Shown here one piece after another: positions 7,877 to 13,969 of a stretch of 48,302 bases of DNA; within the stretch, counting starts at the first letter, position 1, and each line of letters begins with the position of its first letter. Origin of the DNA: a virus. The stretch spans positions 1-48,302 of IMG/VR virus record IMGVR_UViG_3300032333_000234; one strand, 5' to 3'. Made by a program: the position numbers and the translations under genes. The notes under the pieces were generated by a model. That model saw nothing but the letters and a program-made list of their open reading frames with translations, was not told the origin of the DNA and searched no databases.

Positions 7877-8074
7877 CTATCTCGTCCCGAGCGTATGCCC
7901 GGCGACCGAGGCGTCCACCGTGCGCTTGCCACCATTGTGTTCGGCGGCTGCGCGACGGACGGCCCTCTCGACGTAGGCATCCAGGGCCATGAGAAACTCC
8001 TTGGCGGTGCGCTTGTCTGCGACCTCCTTGATCAGTCTCTTCACGGCGGCGGGTTTGATGTATTGTGTCTTCAT
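7877..8074 (-). CDS. Small basic protein with possible histone fold
   Basis: A 65-residue protein. A short helix (about 8-20, PAAVKRLIKEVAD), a long amphipathic helix (about 23-46, TAKEFLMALDAYVERAVRRAAAEH), a loop HNGGKRTV (46-53) and a short helix start (DASVAGH) follow the helix-strand-helix order of a single histone fold. In archaeal histones the loop before the last helix has a similar GRKT-type sequence. It would be a DNA-packaging or DNA-bridging protein. It is the last gene of the minus-strand cluster and has a C-run leader (TTTCCCCCC before ATG). The fold is my inference from pattern; the gene itself is well supported. Confidence 0.65.
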   Translation of the reverse strand: MKTQYIKPAAVKRLIKEVADKRTAKEFLMALDAYVERAVRRAAAEHNGGKRTVDASVAGHTLGTR

Positions 8075-8083
8075 GGGGGGAAA

Positions 8084-8308
8084 TTACGGGCTGTAATAGT
8101 ATTCAAGCTCCCATCCGAGCTCCTTGTAGTACCAATCTTCCATGTCCCAGCGCGCCTTACACAACTTGTAGTAAAGCGCCACGTCCTCCTCTTCGGATGC
8201 GGCGTTCATCAGGGCGGTGTAATGCTCCGAGGCGCAACGGAAACTCTTGTCGTCCGCCCAGATCTTCCAATCCACCCGGAGCAACTTCGCGGCTTCGCTT
8301 CTGTTCAT
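8084..8308 (-). CDS. Small hypothetical protein
   Basis: A 74-residue protein (MNRSEAAKLLRVDWKIWADD...), acidic and rich in tyrosine and tryptophan near the C-terminus (DMEDWYYKELGWELEYYYSP). The start was chosen at 8308 because it forms an ATGA overlap with the upstream gene's stop (8305-8307), a pattern repeated through this cluster; longer frames would overlap that gene extensively. The first 15 residues resemble an HTH entry helix but this is weak. No family is recognised. Confidence 0.65.
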   Translation of the reverse strand: MNRSEAAKLLRVDWKIWADDKSFRCASEHYTALMNAASEEEDVALYYKLCKARWDMEDWYYKELGWELEYYYSP

Positions 8309-8556
8309 ACGGGTCGGATCGGGATGCTCCTGGGCTCGTCCTTGTTCGGCACGGTTCGCGAGTGGGTCAGCCAGCCTTTGCCGGCGACATAGGCGCTGAC
8401 CGTGTAGACCGTCTCGCCTGCGTAGCGGTCGCAACGGACGGAGACGGACTTGCCTTCCATGTGAAGGGCGAGGTTCTCCATCATGTTGACCACGAGGTTG
8501 TCGGCCCAGGCCTCGAAGCCCAGGCGGTCGACGCTTTCCGGTGTGGGGTCACTCAT
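8305..8556 (-). CDS. Small hypothetical protein
   Basis: An 83-residue protein with a helical first half (RLGFEAWADNLVVNMMENLALHMEG) and a beta-rich second half (KSVSVRCDRYAGETVYTVSAYVAGKGWLTHSRTV). It overlaps the following gene by four bases (ATGA) and the preceding one by eight. No family is recognised; the amphipathic pattern and overlap chain support coding. Confidence 0.65.
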   Translation of the reverse strand: MSDPTPESVDRLGFEAWADNLVVNMMENLALHMEGKSVSVRCDRYAGETVYTVSAYVAGKGWLTHSRTVPNKDEPRSIPIRPV

Positions 8557-8695
8557 CGTTGTAGTCGCTGATCTCCTGTTTCAAGTCCTTGGGCTTGTAT
8601 TCGCCGTTCGCAATGTCCGCGAGGATATGCGCGACGTCATCCATCGTGGCGTCATCCCCGAGCCAGCGAAGCACCTGGTAGGCATCGACCCTCAC
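8549..8695 (-). CDS. Very small acidic protein, GTG start
   Basis: A 48-residue protein reading (M)RVDAYQVLRWLGDDATMDDVAHILADIANGEYKPKDLKQEISDYNDE. The GTG at 8695 overlaps the stop of the upstream gene (GTGA), like the ATGA overlaps around it; a longer ATG frame would run 75 bases into the neighbour. It is acidic and helical. No function is recognised. Confidence 0.55.
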   Translation of the reverse strand: MRVDAYQVLRWLGDDATMDDVAHILADIANGEYKPKDLKQEISDYNDE

Positions 8696-8976
8696 GGCTG
8701 CTTGCCCTCCTTGGCCGCGATCCACGCAAGCGCGCAGTTCTTCTTGTGCTGCTCCGGGCAGTCCCCGCAATGGATGAGGACAAGCGCGTCGCCGGCATTG
8801 GTCAGCAGCGCGACCTTGTTGAGCGCCTGGGCGTAGAGCAAGGACAGTCTCGCCACGTCATCTTTCAGCTCATCGTAGTCGGAAGACCGGACGAACTCCT
8901 TGCGCTTGTCTTCGTGATTACCGCAGGCGAGTCCGATCTGGCCTCCGATGTAGACGAAGGTTTCGACCTGCTTCAT
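8692..8976 (-). CDS. Small cysteine-containing hypothetical protein
   Basis: A 94-residue protein with a helical centre (DYDELKDDVARLSLLYAQALNKVALL) and a C-terminal cysteine group C70-x2-C73 ... C81 (HCGDCPEQHKKNCALAW) that could bind zinc together with a histidine. The start at 8976 makes an ATGA overlap with the stop of the upstream gene. No family is recognised. Confidence 0.65.
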   Translation of the reverse strand: MKQVETFVYIGGQIGLACGNHEDKRKEFVRSSDYDELKDDVARLSLLYAQALNKVALLTNAGDALVLIHCGDCPEQHKKNCALAWIAAKEGKQP

Positions 8977-9275
8977 CGCGCGTCCTCCTTCTCTTCGGCG
9001 TAGGCCGACGGAATACGGTGGGCGGTCTTGTGGCAGCAGAAGAGATGCGGGTCTTCCCAATTCACTTCGACCGCGACAACGTTCCACCCGCCCAAGCGGT
9101 TCGTGTCCTTCTCCGCGATCGCCTCGCGGATGAGGCCGGCGTTCTCCGACGCGGCCTCGTAGGACAACGGCTCGAAGTCGGAAAGGACGAAGTAGATGGG
9201 ATAGCCCCCCGGCCAAGCCCATGGGCCTGCCGAGAGGTATCTGTCGAAGTCCGCGGTGGTTTCGATCTTAACCAT
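8973..9275 (-). CDS. Hypothetical protein
   Basis: A 100-residue protein (MVKIETTADFDRYLSAGPWAWPGGYPIYFVLSDFEPLSYEAASENAGLIREAIAEKD...VVAVEVNWEDPHLFCCHKTAHRIPSAYAEEKED). The segment YFVLSDFEPLSYEAA with VVAVEVNWED resembles small accessory proteins common in phage and plasmid gene clusters, but I cannot name a function. It overlaps the next gene by four bases and the previous one by eight. Confidence 0.7.
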   Translation of the reverse strand: MVKIETTADFDRYLSAGPWAWPGGYPIYFVLSDFEPLSYEAASENAGLIREAIAEKDTNRLGGWNVVAVEVNWEDPHLFCCHKTAHRIPSAYAEEKEDAR

Positions 9276-9627
9276 TGTTGTCTTCTCCGATCGAGGCCAC
9301 GCGGTGGGGTTCGAGGATGTGCTGCTCGAACAGGGCGAGGAGGTTCTTGGCGCGAGGGCCGGCCTTCACGCCCTTGTCGTTCAGCATCTGCACGACCATC
9401 TTCTTGGTCGCGGAGGTATGTCGGAACATCAGGCCCTTCTGGGCCAACTGCAAGACCCCTCTGATCGAGAGGAGGCGGTAGTGCTCGATGCCCATCTTGC
9501 CGGTGATCATCTGCCCTCCGTGTTTGTCCTGCTCGATGCGCGAACCGTCCACCAGCGTCCGGACGGTCGTGCCGTCCGCGTTGGTGGTCAGTCCTGGGGT
9601 TGGTTTGTTTTCTTCGGGTGCGTTCAT
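9268..9627 (-). CDS. Hypothetical protein
   Basis: A 119-residue protein. The N-terminal 35 residues are polar and probably flexible. The rest is helical and basic (GIEHYRLLSIRGVLQLAQKG, then TSATKKMVVQMLNDKGVKAGPRAKNLLALFEQHI). The leader is a clear case of the C-rich pattern in this cluster: CCTTTCCCCCCACACAAAAA just before ATG, with no Shine-Dalgarno sequence. No family is recognised. Confidence 0.7.
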   Translation of the reverse strand: MNAPEENKPTPGLTTNADGTTVRTLVDGSRIEQDKHGGQMITGKMGIEHYRLLSIRGVLQLAQKGLMFRHTSATKKMVVQMLNDKGVKAGPRAKNLLALFEQHILEPHRVASIGEDNNG

Positions 9628-9648
9628 GTTTTTGTGTGGGGGGAAAGG

Positions 9649-9984
9649 TTAGTAGTTTTCGATTACGCCGTCCTTGGCGAAGCGGTAGGCGCGGATCAGC
9701 TGCTCTTCGAGGGGCATCTTGTCGTCGCCGTCCACGAAGAGGAAGCTGTTTCCTTTTCGTCCGACCGCGCAAAAATATCCATCGCCAACCTGGATGAAGA
9801 CCTTGCCGGCCTTCATGGAATACTCTCCGCCCAGGTGCAGCTCGTCGTCGGTGCTCTCCGCCTCGTTACGGCGTTCGTGCTTCGCGATCGGTATGCCACG
9901 GTCGACCAGCCAATCGCATACACGGCGCAGGACGAGCGAGTGCCGCAGTTTCTTGACCGTGCTGTTGGTGAGACTCCTGGGCAT
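9649..9984 (-). CDS. Hypothetical protein
   Basis: A 111-residue protein. A basic helical N-terminal third (STVKKLRHSLVLRRVCDWLVDRGIPIAKHERR) is followed by a beta-rich core (KAGKVFIQVGDGYFCAVGRKGNSFLFVDGDD) and a C-terminal helix (PLEEQLIRAYRFAKDGVIENY). It begins one base after the stop of the upstream gene. No function is recognised. Confidence 0.7.
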   Translation of the reverse strand: MPRSLTNSTVKKLRHSLVLRRVCDWLVDRGIPIAKHERRNEAESTDDELHLGGEYSMKAGKVFIQVGDGYFCAVGRKGNSFLFVDGDDKMPLEEQLIRAYRFAKDGVIENY

Positions 9985-9985
9985 G

Positions 9986-10387
9986 TCAGACTTCCTCCGA
10001 ATAGTAGAAGTCGATGAACTCGAAGGTGGGCCGGCTTTCGTAGCCGTCCAGCCAGAACATCAAGCCTTTCATGACCTCATCGCGCATCATCTCCTTCGTC
10101 ACGTCAACGGCGGGGCAAGACACGTCGACGTAGAAGTCAAAGACGAGCTCGTCGTAGACGTAGACCGTGCTCCCATTCTTGTCTCTGCTGGGACGCATCT
10201 GCATCTTCACGTTGCCGGCGATGAGGTCGAGCAGATCGAGCTGAATGTCGGGCAAGGCCTCGTCCAGCGTGATGTTTTCGAGCACGTCATTGCGGTGCGG
10301 GATGGCGACCCCGGGAGCGCCGGGGGATCGGGCGACGTAGTGACCAGCGTAAGGCGCGGTCAGTTTGTAGTGTAGTTTCGTTCTCAT
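9986..10387 (-). CDS. Hypothetical protein
   Basis: A 133-residue acidic protein with a beta-rich centre (GSTVYVYDELVFDFYVDVSCPAVDV) and helical flanks. It has a C-rich leader (CCCTTTCCCCCACACACAA before ATG) preceded by a stable hairpin at 10409-10426. No family is recognised. Confidence 0.7.
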   Translation of the reverse strand: MRTKLHYKLTAPYAGHYVARSPGAPGVAIPHRNDVLENITLDEALPDIQLDLLDLIAGNVKMQMRPSRDKNGSTVYVYDELVFDFYVDVSCPAVDVTKEMMRDEVMKGLMFWLDGYESRPTFEFIDFYYSEEV

Positions 10388-10408
10388 TTGTGTGTGGGGG
10401 AAAGGGGT

Positions 10409-10426
10409 CGGACGCTTTCGCGTCCG
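10409..10426 (-). other. Intergenic hairpin with GAAA tetraloop
   Basis: On the minus strand CGGACGC, loop GAAA, GCGTCCG forms a 7-bp stem with a GNRA tetraloop in the 45-base gap between two accessory genes. It is followed directly by GACCCCTTTCCCCC, nearly the same sequence that follows the hammerhead ribozyme at 12998-13047. It may protect or separate cistrons. Confidence 0.6.
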
Positions 10427-10432
10427 GGCTTG

Positions 10433-10615
10433 TCATTCATCAATCTCCGTCGCTTCCGTGTCGCTATCGGAGTCGACGATTGCCCAGGAGTGCCACTCCG
10501 GGTCTTGCATCAGTTGCTCGAATTGTTCGAGCGCTTCTTCTTCGCTCTTAGCTTCAATGTCGACGCTGATGTAAATCGTGTGTGACACGATAAACTTTTT
10601 TAGTTTCTTAGCCAT
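10433..10615 (-). CDS. Small acidic hypothetical protein
   Basis: A 60-residue protein: basic start (MAKKLKKFIVSHTIYISVDIEAKSEEEALEQFEQLMQDPEWHSWAIVDSDSDTEATEIDE) and strongly acidic end. The beta-strand, helix, beta-strand arrangement with SEEEALEQFEQLM resembles small single-domain proteins found in mobile elements, but a name cannot be supported. The leader is CAAACGCACAA before ATG. Confidence 0.65.
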   Translation of the reverse strand: MAKKLKKFIVSHTIYISVDIEAKSEEEALEQFEQLMQDPEWHSWAIVDSDSDTEATEIDE

Positions 10616-10629
10616 TTGTGCGTTTGGTT

Positions 10630-10995
10630 TTACTGCTTGTTGTATTCCTGTCGAGCGCCGATTGCGCTCTCCCGGAGTTTTGTCTCGCGGTAGACGAGCG
10701 CGCTGCTCGCGTCGCCCGTCTCCTGTTGGAGTCCGATCCGCCTCATCTCTTGGGCGAAGTGGACGGCCCTTTGTGCGCTCTTGTCGGAAGAGGCGACCAG
10801 GAGCGAAAGCAAAAGGTTGTTCATCTCCTGCGACCCCTTGATGCTCGAATGAACCCCGGAGTATGCCAGGGACAGGCGAGCAAGGTCTTCGAGGTCTACG
10901 GAGGCGAACGAAAGCTTCCCGTCTACGGCGACCCGCAAGGCCTTTCCCAAGGCCTTGGCGAGTCGCTCGGCTTCGAGGCGCGGTGACTTGCTCAT
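10630..10995 (-). CDS. Hypothetical helical protein
   Basis: A 121-residue protein, predicted mostly helical (PRLEAERLAKALGKALRVAVDGK, EDLARLSLAYSGVHSS, MNNLLLSLLVASSDKSAQRAVHFAQEMRRIGLQQ). The ATG at 10995 forms a four-base overlap with the upstream stop (10992-10994). No family is recognised. Confidence 0.65.
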   Translation of the reverse strand: MSKSPRLEAERLAKALGKALRVAVDGKLSFASVDLEDLARLSLAYSGVHSSIKGSQEMNNLLLSLLVASSDKSAQRAVHFAQEMRRIGLQQETGDASSALVYRETKLRESAIGARQEYNKQ

Positions 10996-11168
10996 TCTTC
11001 GGTGTCGCAGCCGAACATGGCCCGGAGGGTTTCGAGCCCCCTGCATGCTTGTCCGTTGGTCAGGTGTTCGGGGTGCTCCTCGAAGAATTGGATCACTTTG
11101 AAAGCGTCCTCTTCGTCTTCAATCGGACGCATGCCAAGGACAAGCGCCATTGCTTTGTGCGGAGTCAT
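10992..11168 (-). CDS. Small hypothetical protein
   Basis: A 58-residue protein (MTPHKAMALVLGMRPIEDEEDAFKVIQFFEEHPEHLTNGQACRGLETLRAMFGCDTEE). The start at 11168 overlaps the upstream stop at 11165-11167 (ATGA), and its own stop overlaps the next start in the same way. It is acidic and helical; no family is recognised. Confidence 0.6.
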   Translation of the reverse strand: MTPHKAMALVLGMRPIEDEEDAFKVIQFFEEHPEHLTNGQACRGLETLRAMFGCDTEE

Positions 11169-11446
11169 TGCCACACCTCCATGCAATCGGTGCAAACCGC
11201 GAAGGTCGGCCGCATCACGACCGAGCAAGACCGCCAAGCCTTGCCCCCTTCGATGTGTCTGCTTATCCAATTCGCGCGCCGCCTTCCCTTGCGGATCGCC
11301 TTGACGAAGTAACGAGCGCCGGCGAGATGATTTCCGCAACAGTCGCAAGGGCGCTTGCTAAACTCGTCACGCTCTACGTCCCCGGTGCTGCCGACCGGGA
11401 TGGTCGACAGCACTTCGAGCCTGGGGTGAATGTTGTTTTTCCTCAT
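11165..11446 (-). CDS. Putative zinc-binding protein
   Basis: A 93-residue basic protein with two cysteine pairs, C34-x2-C37 (CDCCGNH, with C36 and H40 nearby) and C85-x2-C88 (CTDC), the arrangement of a zinc ribbon or zinc finger. The middle is arginine-rich (AIRKGRRRANWISRH). It could bind nucleic acid. Start and stop are both in ATGA overlaps with neighbours. Confidence 0.65.
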   Translation of the reverse strand: MRKNNIHPRLEVLSTIPVGSTGDVERDEFSKRPCDCCGNHLAGARYFVKAIRKGRRRANWISRHIEGGKAWRSCSVVMRPTFAVCTDCMEVWQ

Positions 11447-11742
11447 TTGGAGCGTGGGCCAATCGTGCGAAGGATTGCGAAGCCCTTGCGCGCTTCCTCG
11501 ATCGCCTCGATGCGTCCGCGGTTGGCGTGGTGTCGCAGGTCGGACGTCATATCATCGGCCGTCTTGCCGTTCGTGGGGCGGTCTGCCCCCGCCTCGATGT
11601 TGTTGGCCCATTCGGCCATTTCCTTCGAGCTTTGGCAGGCCCTCCGGGCTCGCTCCAAGTGCCGGAGCGCTTCGTCGATGTGGGCGACGTGCTCGGGCGT
11701 GAAGCGGTAGGCCTTCGGCGTTTTCTTATTTTGTGTGTCCAT
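11443..11742 (-). CDS. Hypothetical protein
   Basis: A 99-residue, mainly helical protein (FTPEHVAHIDEALRHLERARRACQSSKEMAEWANNIEAGADRP..., then RGRIEAIEEARKGFAILRTIG). The leader is CCACCCACCCAAAAA before ATG. The stop forms an ATGA overlap with the zinc-binding protein gene. No family is recognised. Confidence 0.65.
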   Translation of the reverse strand: MDTQNKKTPKAYRFTPEHVAHIDEALRHLERARRACQSSKEMAEWANNIEAGADRPTNGKTADDMTSDLRHHANRGRIEAIEEARKGFAILRTIGPRSK

Positions 11743-11759
11743 TTTTTGGGTGGGTGGAA

Positions 11760-12347
11760 TTAGTTGTTTTTCGGATCAGTTTCGGGCGGAGGGGTGTCGT
11801 CATCCTCGTCCTCGTCTTCGTCATTGTCGAAGGGTTCAAGGATTTCCTCGCGAACCTTCTCGCCGGCTTTCCATTCGGCTTCGTATGTCTCGAAGAGTCC
11901 TCCCTCTTCCTCGAATGACGCGGTGAAGGTTAGTCCTGGGTGCTGCTTGCTCATTTCGAGCAGGACAGGTTCGGCCGGACTCCAAGCCGTGTTAAAGGAG
12001 TAGAAAAGGGAGAAGGTCTTTCCCTCCTTCGTGATGCCTCCGCAGTCGGGGTCGCATGCGTCCCATTTCGTCCCCCATATCTCGCAATGAAAGTCATAGG
12101 CGCTTGCAAAGCCATATTTCGAGATCAACTCGGCTTCCCTTCTCTTGTGGTCTTCATCGTCCTTGCCATAAACCTTTGCGCCGCCGTTCCATTCGTCCAG
12201 CTCCTTCGGGCAGGGCAGGAAGTTCTCGAAGGTCAAACAGGTTTCGCCGTGGCCGTCCTCGTCTTTCCCCTTGGCCTTCTTTTGGAAGGCTTCGAGGTCG
12301 CGGCGCTTGCCGGTGATCGTTAGTTGAGTGTAAGTCCAATTAGGCAT
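11760..12347 (-). CDS. Api92-like protein with ferredoxin-like fold
   Basis: A 195-residue protein. The start MPNWTYTQLTITG and the internal EIWGTKWDACD are the two most conserved stretches of the Api92/YubB family, whose members have a ferredoxin-like domain and occur in phages, plasmids and integrative elements; their biochemical role is not established. The last 25 residues are an acidic, disordered tail (DNDEDEDEDDD). It overlaps the upstream gene by eight bases. A GGAGG nine bases upstream of this ATG falls inside that gene's codons and is probably chance. Confidence 0.75.
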   Translation of the reverse strand: MPNWTYTQLTITGKRRDLEAFQKKAKGKDEDGHGETCLTFENFLPCPKELDEWNGGAKVYGKDDEDHKRREAELISKYGFASAYDFHCEIWGTKWDACDPDCGGITKEGKTFSLFYSFNTAWSPAEPVLLEMSKQHPGLTFTASFEEEGGLFETYEAEWKAGEKVREEILEPFDNDEDEDEDDDTPPPETDPKNN

Positions 12348-12711
12348 TTTCGTTTTCCTCCGTGTGTTCGGTGATGGTCAAGGTCTTCGCCTCTTCCGCG
12401 TCGGAAGCGTTGCAGATGGCGACGCAATAAGCGCCGTCTCCGAGGTAGGTCGTCAAGAGGGCTTCGGCCTTTTTCGGGCGGTTGTATCCCATCGCTCGAA
12501 GGGCGACAATCAAGGCGAGCGCTGCCTTGATTGCGTTCCCCTCTCCTTCCGTCTCGTAATCCCAAGCGCTCCAAATGTTCGGGCGCTTGTCTTCGTCGCC
12601 AGCGAGCCAGGCGCGAACCCTTGCCCCTCTCCTGTTGGTCGGGCCGTGGTATTTGGTGAAGATTGCGCGCCCGGCGTGGGCATGCTTCAATTCGGTTTGT
12701 TTGGTTGCCAT
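12340..12711 (-). CDS. Hypothetical protein
   Basis: A 123-residue protein. Residues 15-45 (RAIFTKYHGPTNRRGARVRAWLAGD) are basic and conserved-looking, followed by an alanine-rich helix (AIKAALALIVALRAMGYNRPKKAEALLT) and a short acidic end. The start at 12711 was chosen over an upstream ATG because it follows the cluster's C-rich leader (CCCCTCACCCCCGCCCACA). No family is recognised. Confidence 0.65.
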   Translation of the reverse strand: MATKQTELKHAHAGRAIFTKYHGPTNRRGARVRAWLAGDEDKRPNIWSAWDYETEGEGNAIKAALALIVALRAMGYNRPKKAEALLTTYLGDGAYCVAICNASDAEEAKTLTITEHTEENENA

Positions 12712-12730
12712 TGTGGGCGGGGGTGAGGGG

Positions 12731-12973
12731 TTAGAGGTTGCTCTTGATGCTGTCAAGGTTCGCCTCAATCGCGGCGCTCAAGCCGGACGCTTCGCGGATC
12801 GCGTCGGCGTGGTGCGCCAACTCGCTTGCCGCAATCGACAGTTCAACCGCCGTCCCTTCATCGCTCGTCACGGCGAGCGCTTCGAGGCCGGCCGCAATGC
12901 GTTCGAGGGCGTTTGCGGTCTGGGTGAACGTGAAGAGCCTTTGACGGCTCGGGGTGTTGTTTTGGTTTTGCAT
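12731..12973 (-). CDS. Small alanine-rich helical protein, first gene after the hammerhead ribozyme
   Basis: An 80-residue protein with an alanine- and leucine-rich helical body (TANALERIAAGLEALAVTSDEGTAVELSIAASELAHHADAIREASGLSAAIEANLDSIKSNL), likely a coiled coil. Its leader (CCCCTTTCACCCCCGCACAAA before ATG) begins just past the 3' end of the hammerhead ribozyme. After self-cleavage its mRNA would carry a 52-base 5' leader with a 5' hydroxyl end. No function is recognised. Confidence 0.65.
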   Translation of the reverse strand: MQNQNNTPSRQRLFTFTQTANALERIAAGLEALAVTSDEGTAVELSIAASELAHHADAIREASGLSAAIEANLDSIKSNL

Positions 12974-12997
12974 TTTGTGCGGGGGTGAAAGGGGTCT

Positions 12998-13047
12998 GGA
13001 CTCGTCAGCGCAGGCAGCACCTGCGGACGCCTCACGGCGTTTCGTCC
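12998..13047 (-). ncRNA. Hammerhead ribozyme (type II topology)
   Basis: Read 5' to 3' on the minus strand from 13047: GGAC (stem II, 5' strand), GAA plus the A starting stem III, stem III ACGCC-GUGA-GGCGU, cleavage-site C, stem I CGCAGG-UGCUG-CCUGCG, core CUGACGA, then GUCC closing stem II. Every conserved core position is present: CUGANGA, GAAA, the A15.1-U16.1 pair and C at position 17. Stems III, I and II have 5, 6 and 4 perfect pairs, and stem III carries a GNRA loop. Cleavage is expected between minus-strand bases opposite 13026 and 13025. It sits 5 bases after the radC stop and 24 bases before the next ATG, so cutting would separate the two messages. Hammerheads are known in phage genomes; activity here is untested. 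Confidence 0.93.
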
Positions 13048-13052
13048 TTGGG

Positions 13053-13736
13053 CTAAATCAAGCCGGCCTCGCCAAAGCTAAACCAGCCTTTGCTTGCGGG
13101 GTCGGCCTCCTGCGTTCCAATTATGACGTGGTCGAGCAACTCAATACCCATTACTTTTCCGGCGTCATTGATTTGCTTTGTGATGGCACGATCCGCAGGG
13201 GACGGGGTAGGGTCGCCGCTGGGGTGGTTGTGGCATATGATGACGGCGGACGCTCCGGCGGAAACGGCAAACTTGAAAACCTCCCTTGGGTGCATCAAGG
13301 CAGAGGTCGCCGTGCCGATGCTTATCATCCCATGCCGGAGCAGGCGGTTGCGGCGGTTTAGTGCCAGGACTAAACAGGCTTCTCGGTCGAAGGGGAACAG
13401 GCCTTTGCAATACTTCCAAACCTTCGAGGGTTCGTCGAGTTTCTCGGGGAGAGTCCTTCCAGCCGTCTCAATCCGTCTTGCGACCTCAAAGACGGCAGCA
13501 AGGCGCAAGGCCTTTGCCCTCGGCAGGTGGGCTTCGAGCTCCTGTAAGGTTGCGTTTGTCAGGCTCGGGGCGGTGATGCTTCCGAAGGCTTCCAGCAGGC
13601 CGGCCAAGTCGGCAGACTCGGCAGGCAGGCCGGAGGCGACGGCGAGCAATTCGGAGTCGAGCAAGGCGGACACGCCGCGAGACGCAAGGCGCGTCTCGGG
13701 CTTGTCTTCGTGCAGAATGAAAGAGGGCTTTTTCAT
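13053..13736 (-). CDS. radC: RadC-like JAB/JAMM domain protein
   Basis: A 227-residue protein with the full RadC architecture: an N-terminal helix-hairpin-helix-like region (about 10-85) and a C-terminal JAB/MPN domain with the zinc signature H169-N-H171-P-S-G-D-P-T-P-S179-x2-D182. RadC proteins are frequent on phages and mobile elements. A DNA repair role is traditional but doubtful, and anti-restriction or accessory functions have been proposed. It is co-transcribed with an upstream zinc-finger gene (ATGA overlap) and followed immediately by the hammerhead ribozyme. The family call is secure from the motif. Confidence 0.93.
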   Translation of the reverse strand: MKKPSFILHEDKPETRLASRGVSALLDSELLAVASGLPAESADLAGLLEAFGSITAPSLTNATLQELEAHLPRAKALRLAAVFEVARRIETAGRTLPEKLDEPSKVWKYCKGLFPFDREACLVLALNRRNRLLRHGMISIGTATSALMHPREVFKFAVSAGASAVIICHNHPSGDPTPSPADRAITKQINDAGKVMGIELLDHVIIGTQEADPASKGWFSFGEAGLI

Positions 13737-13969
13737 TCGGCGTCTTCCTCGCTTTCGATGATCTCAATCTTTCCGCAAATCATCAATTCCTCGATGCCAA
13801 AAACCTGCTTCGCTCCGCAGGCTTCGCAGGTGTAGTTCCTGGCATCCGGTTCGCATCCTCCGTCTTGTATCTCGCCGCAGGCAAGACAGCCGCCGTCGTT
13901 GCTGTTGTTGTGCATGTGATAGTCTTCCTCGGTCATTCGGAAGACGACCGGGCGGGAGGGCTTGCTCAT
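13733..13969 (-). CDS. Small zinc-ribbon protein
   Basis: A 78-residue acidic protein with cysteine pairs C28-x2-C31 and C48-x2-C51 (plus C39 and C65), typical of a zinc ribbon. The second knuckle reads YTCEACGAKQVFG. It lies in ATGA overlaps with radC downstream and the 57-residue gene upstream. It may bind nucleic acid or a protein partner; no specific family is recognised. Confidence 0.7.
   Translation of the reverse strand: MSKPSRPVVFRMTEEDYHMHNNSNDGGCLACGEIQDGGCEPDARNYTCEACGAKQVFGIEELMICGKIEIIESEEDAE

Noticed and set aside
10409-10426. Second hammerhead ribozyme
   Set aside because: It has GAAA only as a hairpin loop and lacks CUGANGA and a cleavage-site stem.
12348-12362. Shine-Dalgarno site (GGAGG) for the Api92-like gene
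   Set aside because: The bases encode glutamate codons of the overlapping upstream gene and no other gene in the cluster has such a site.
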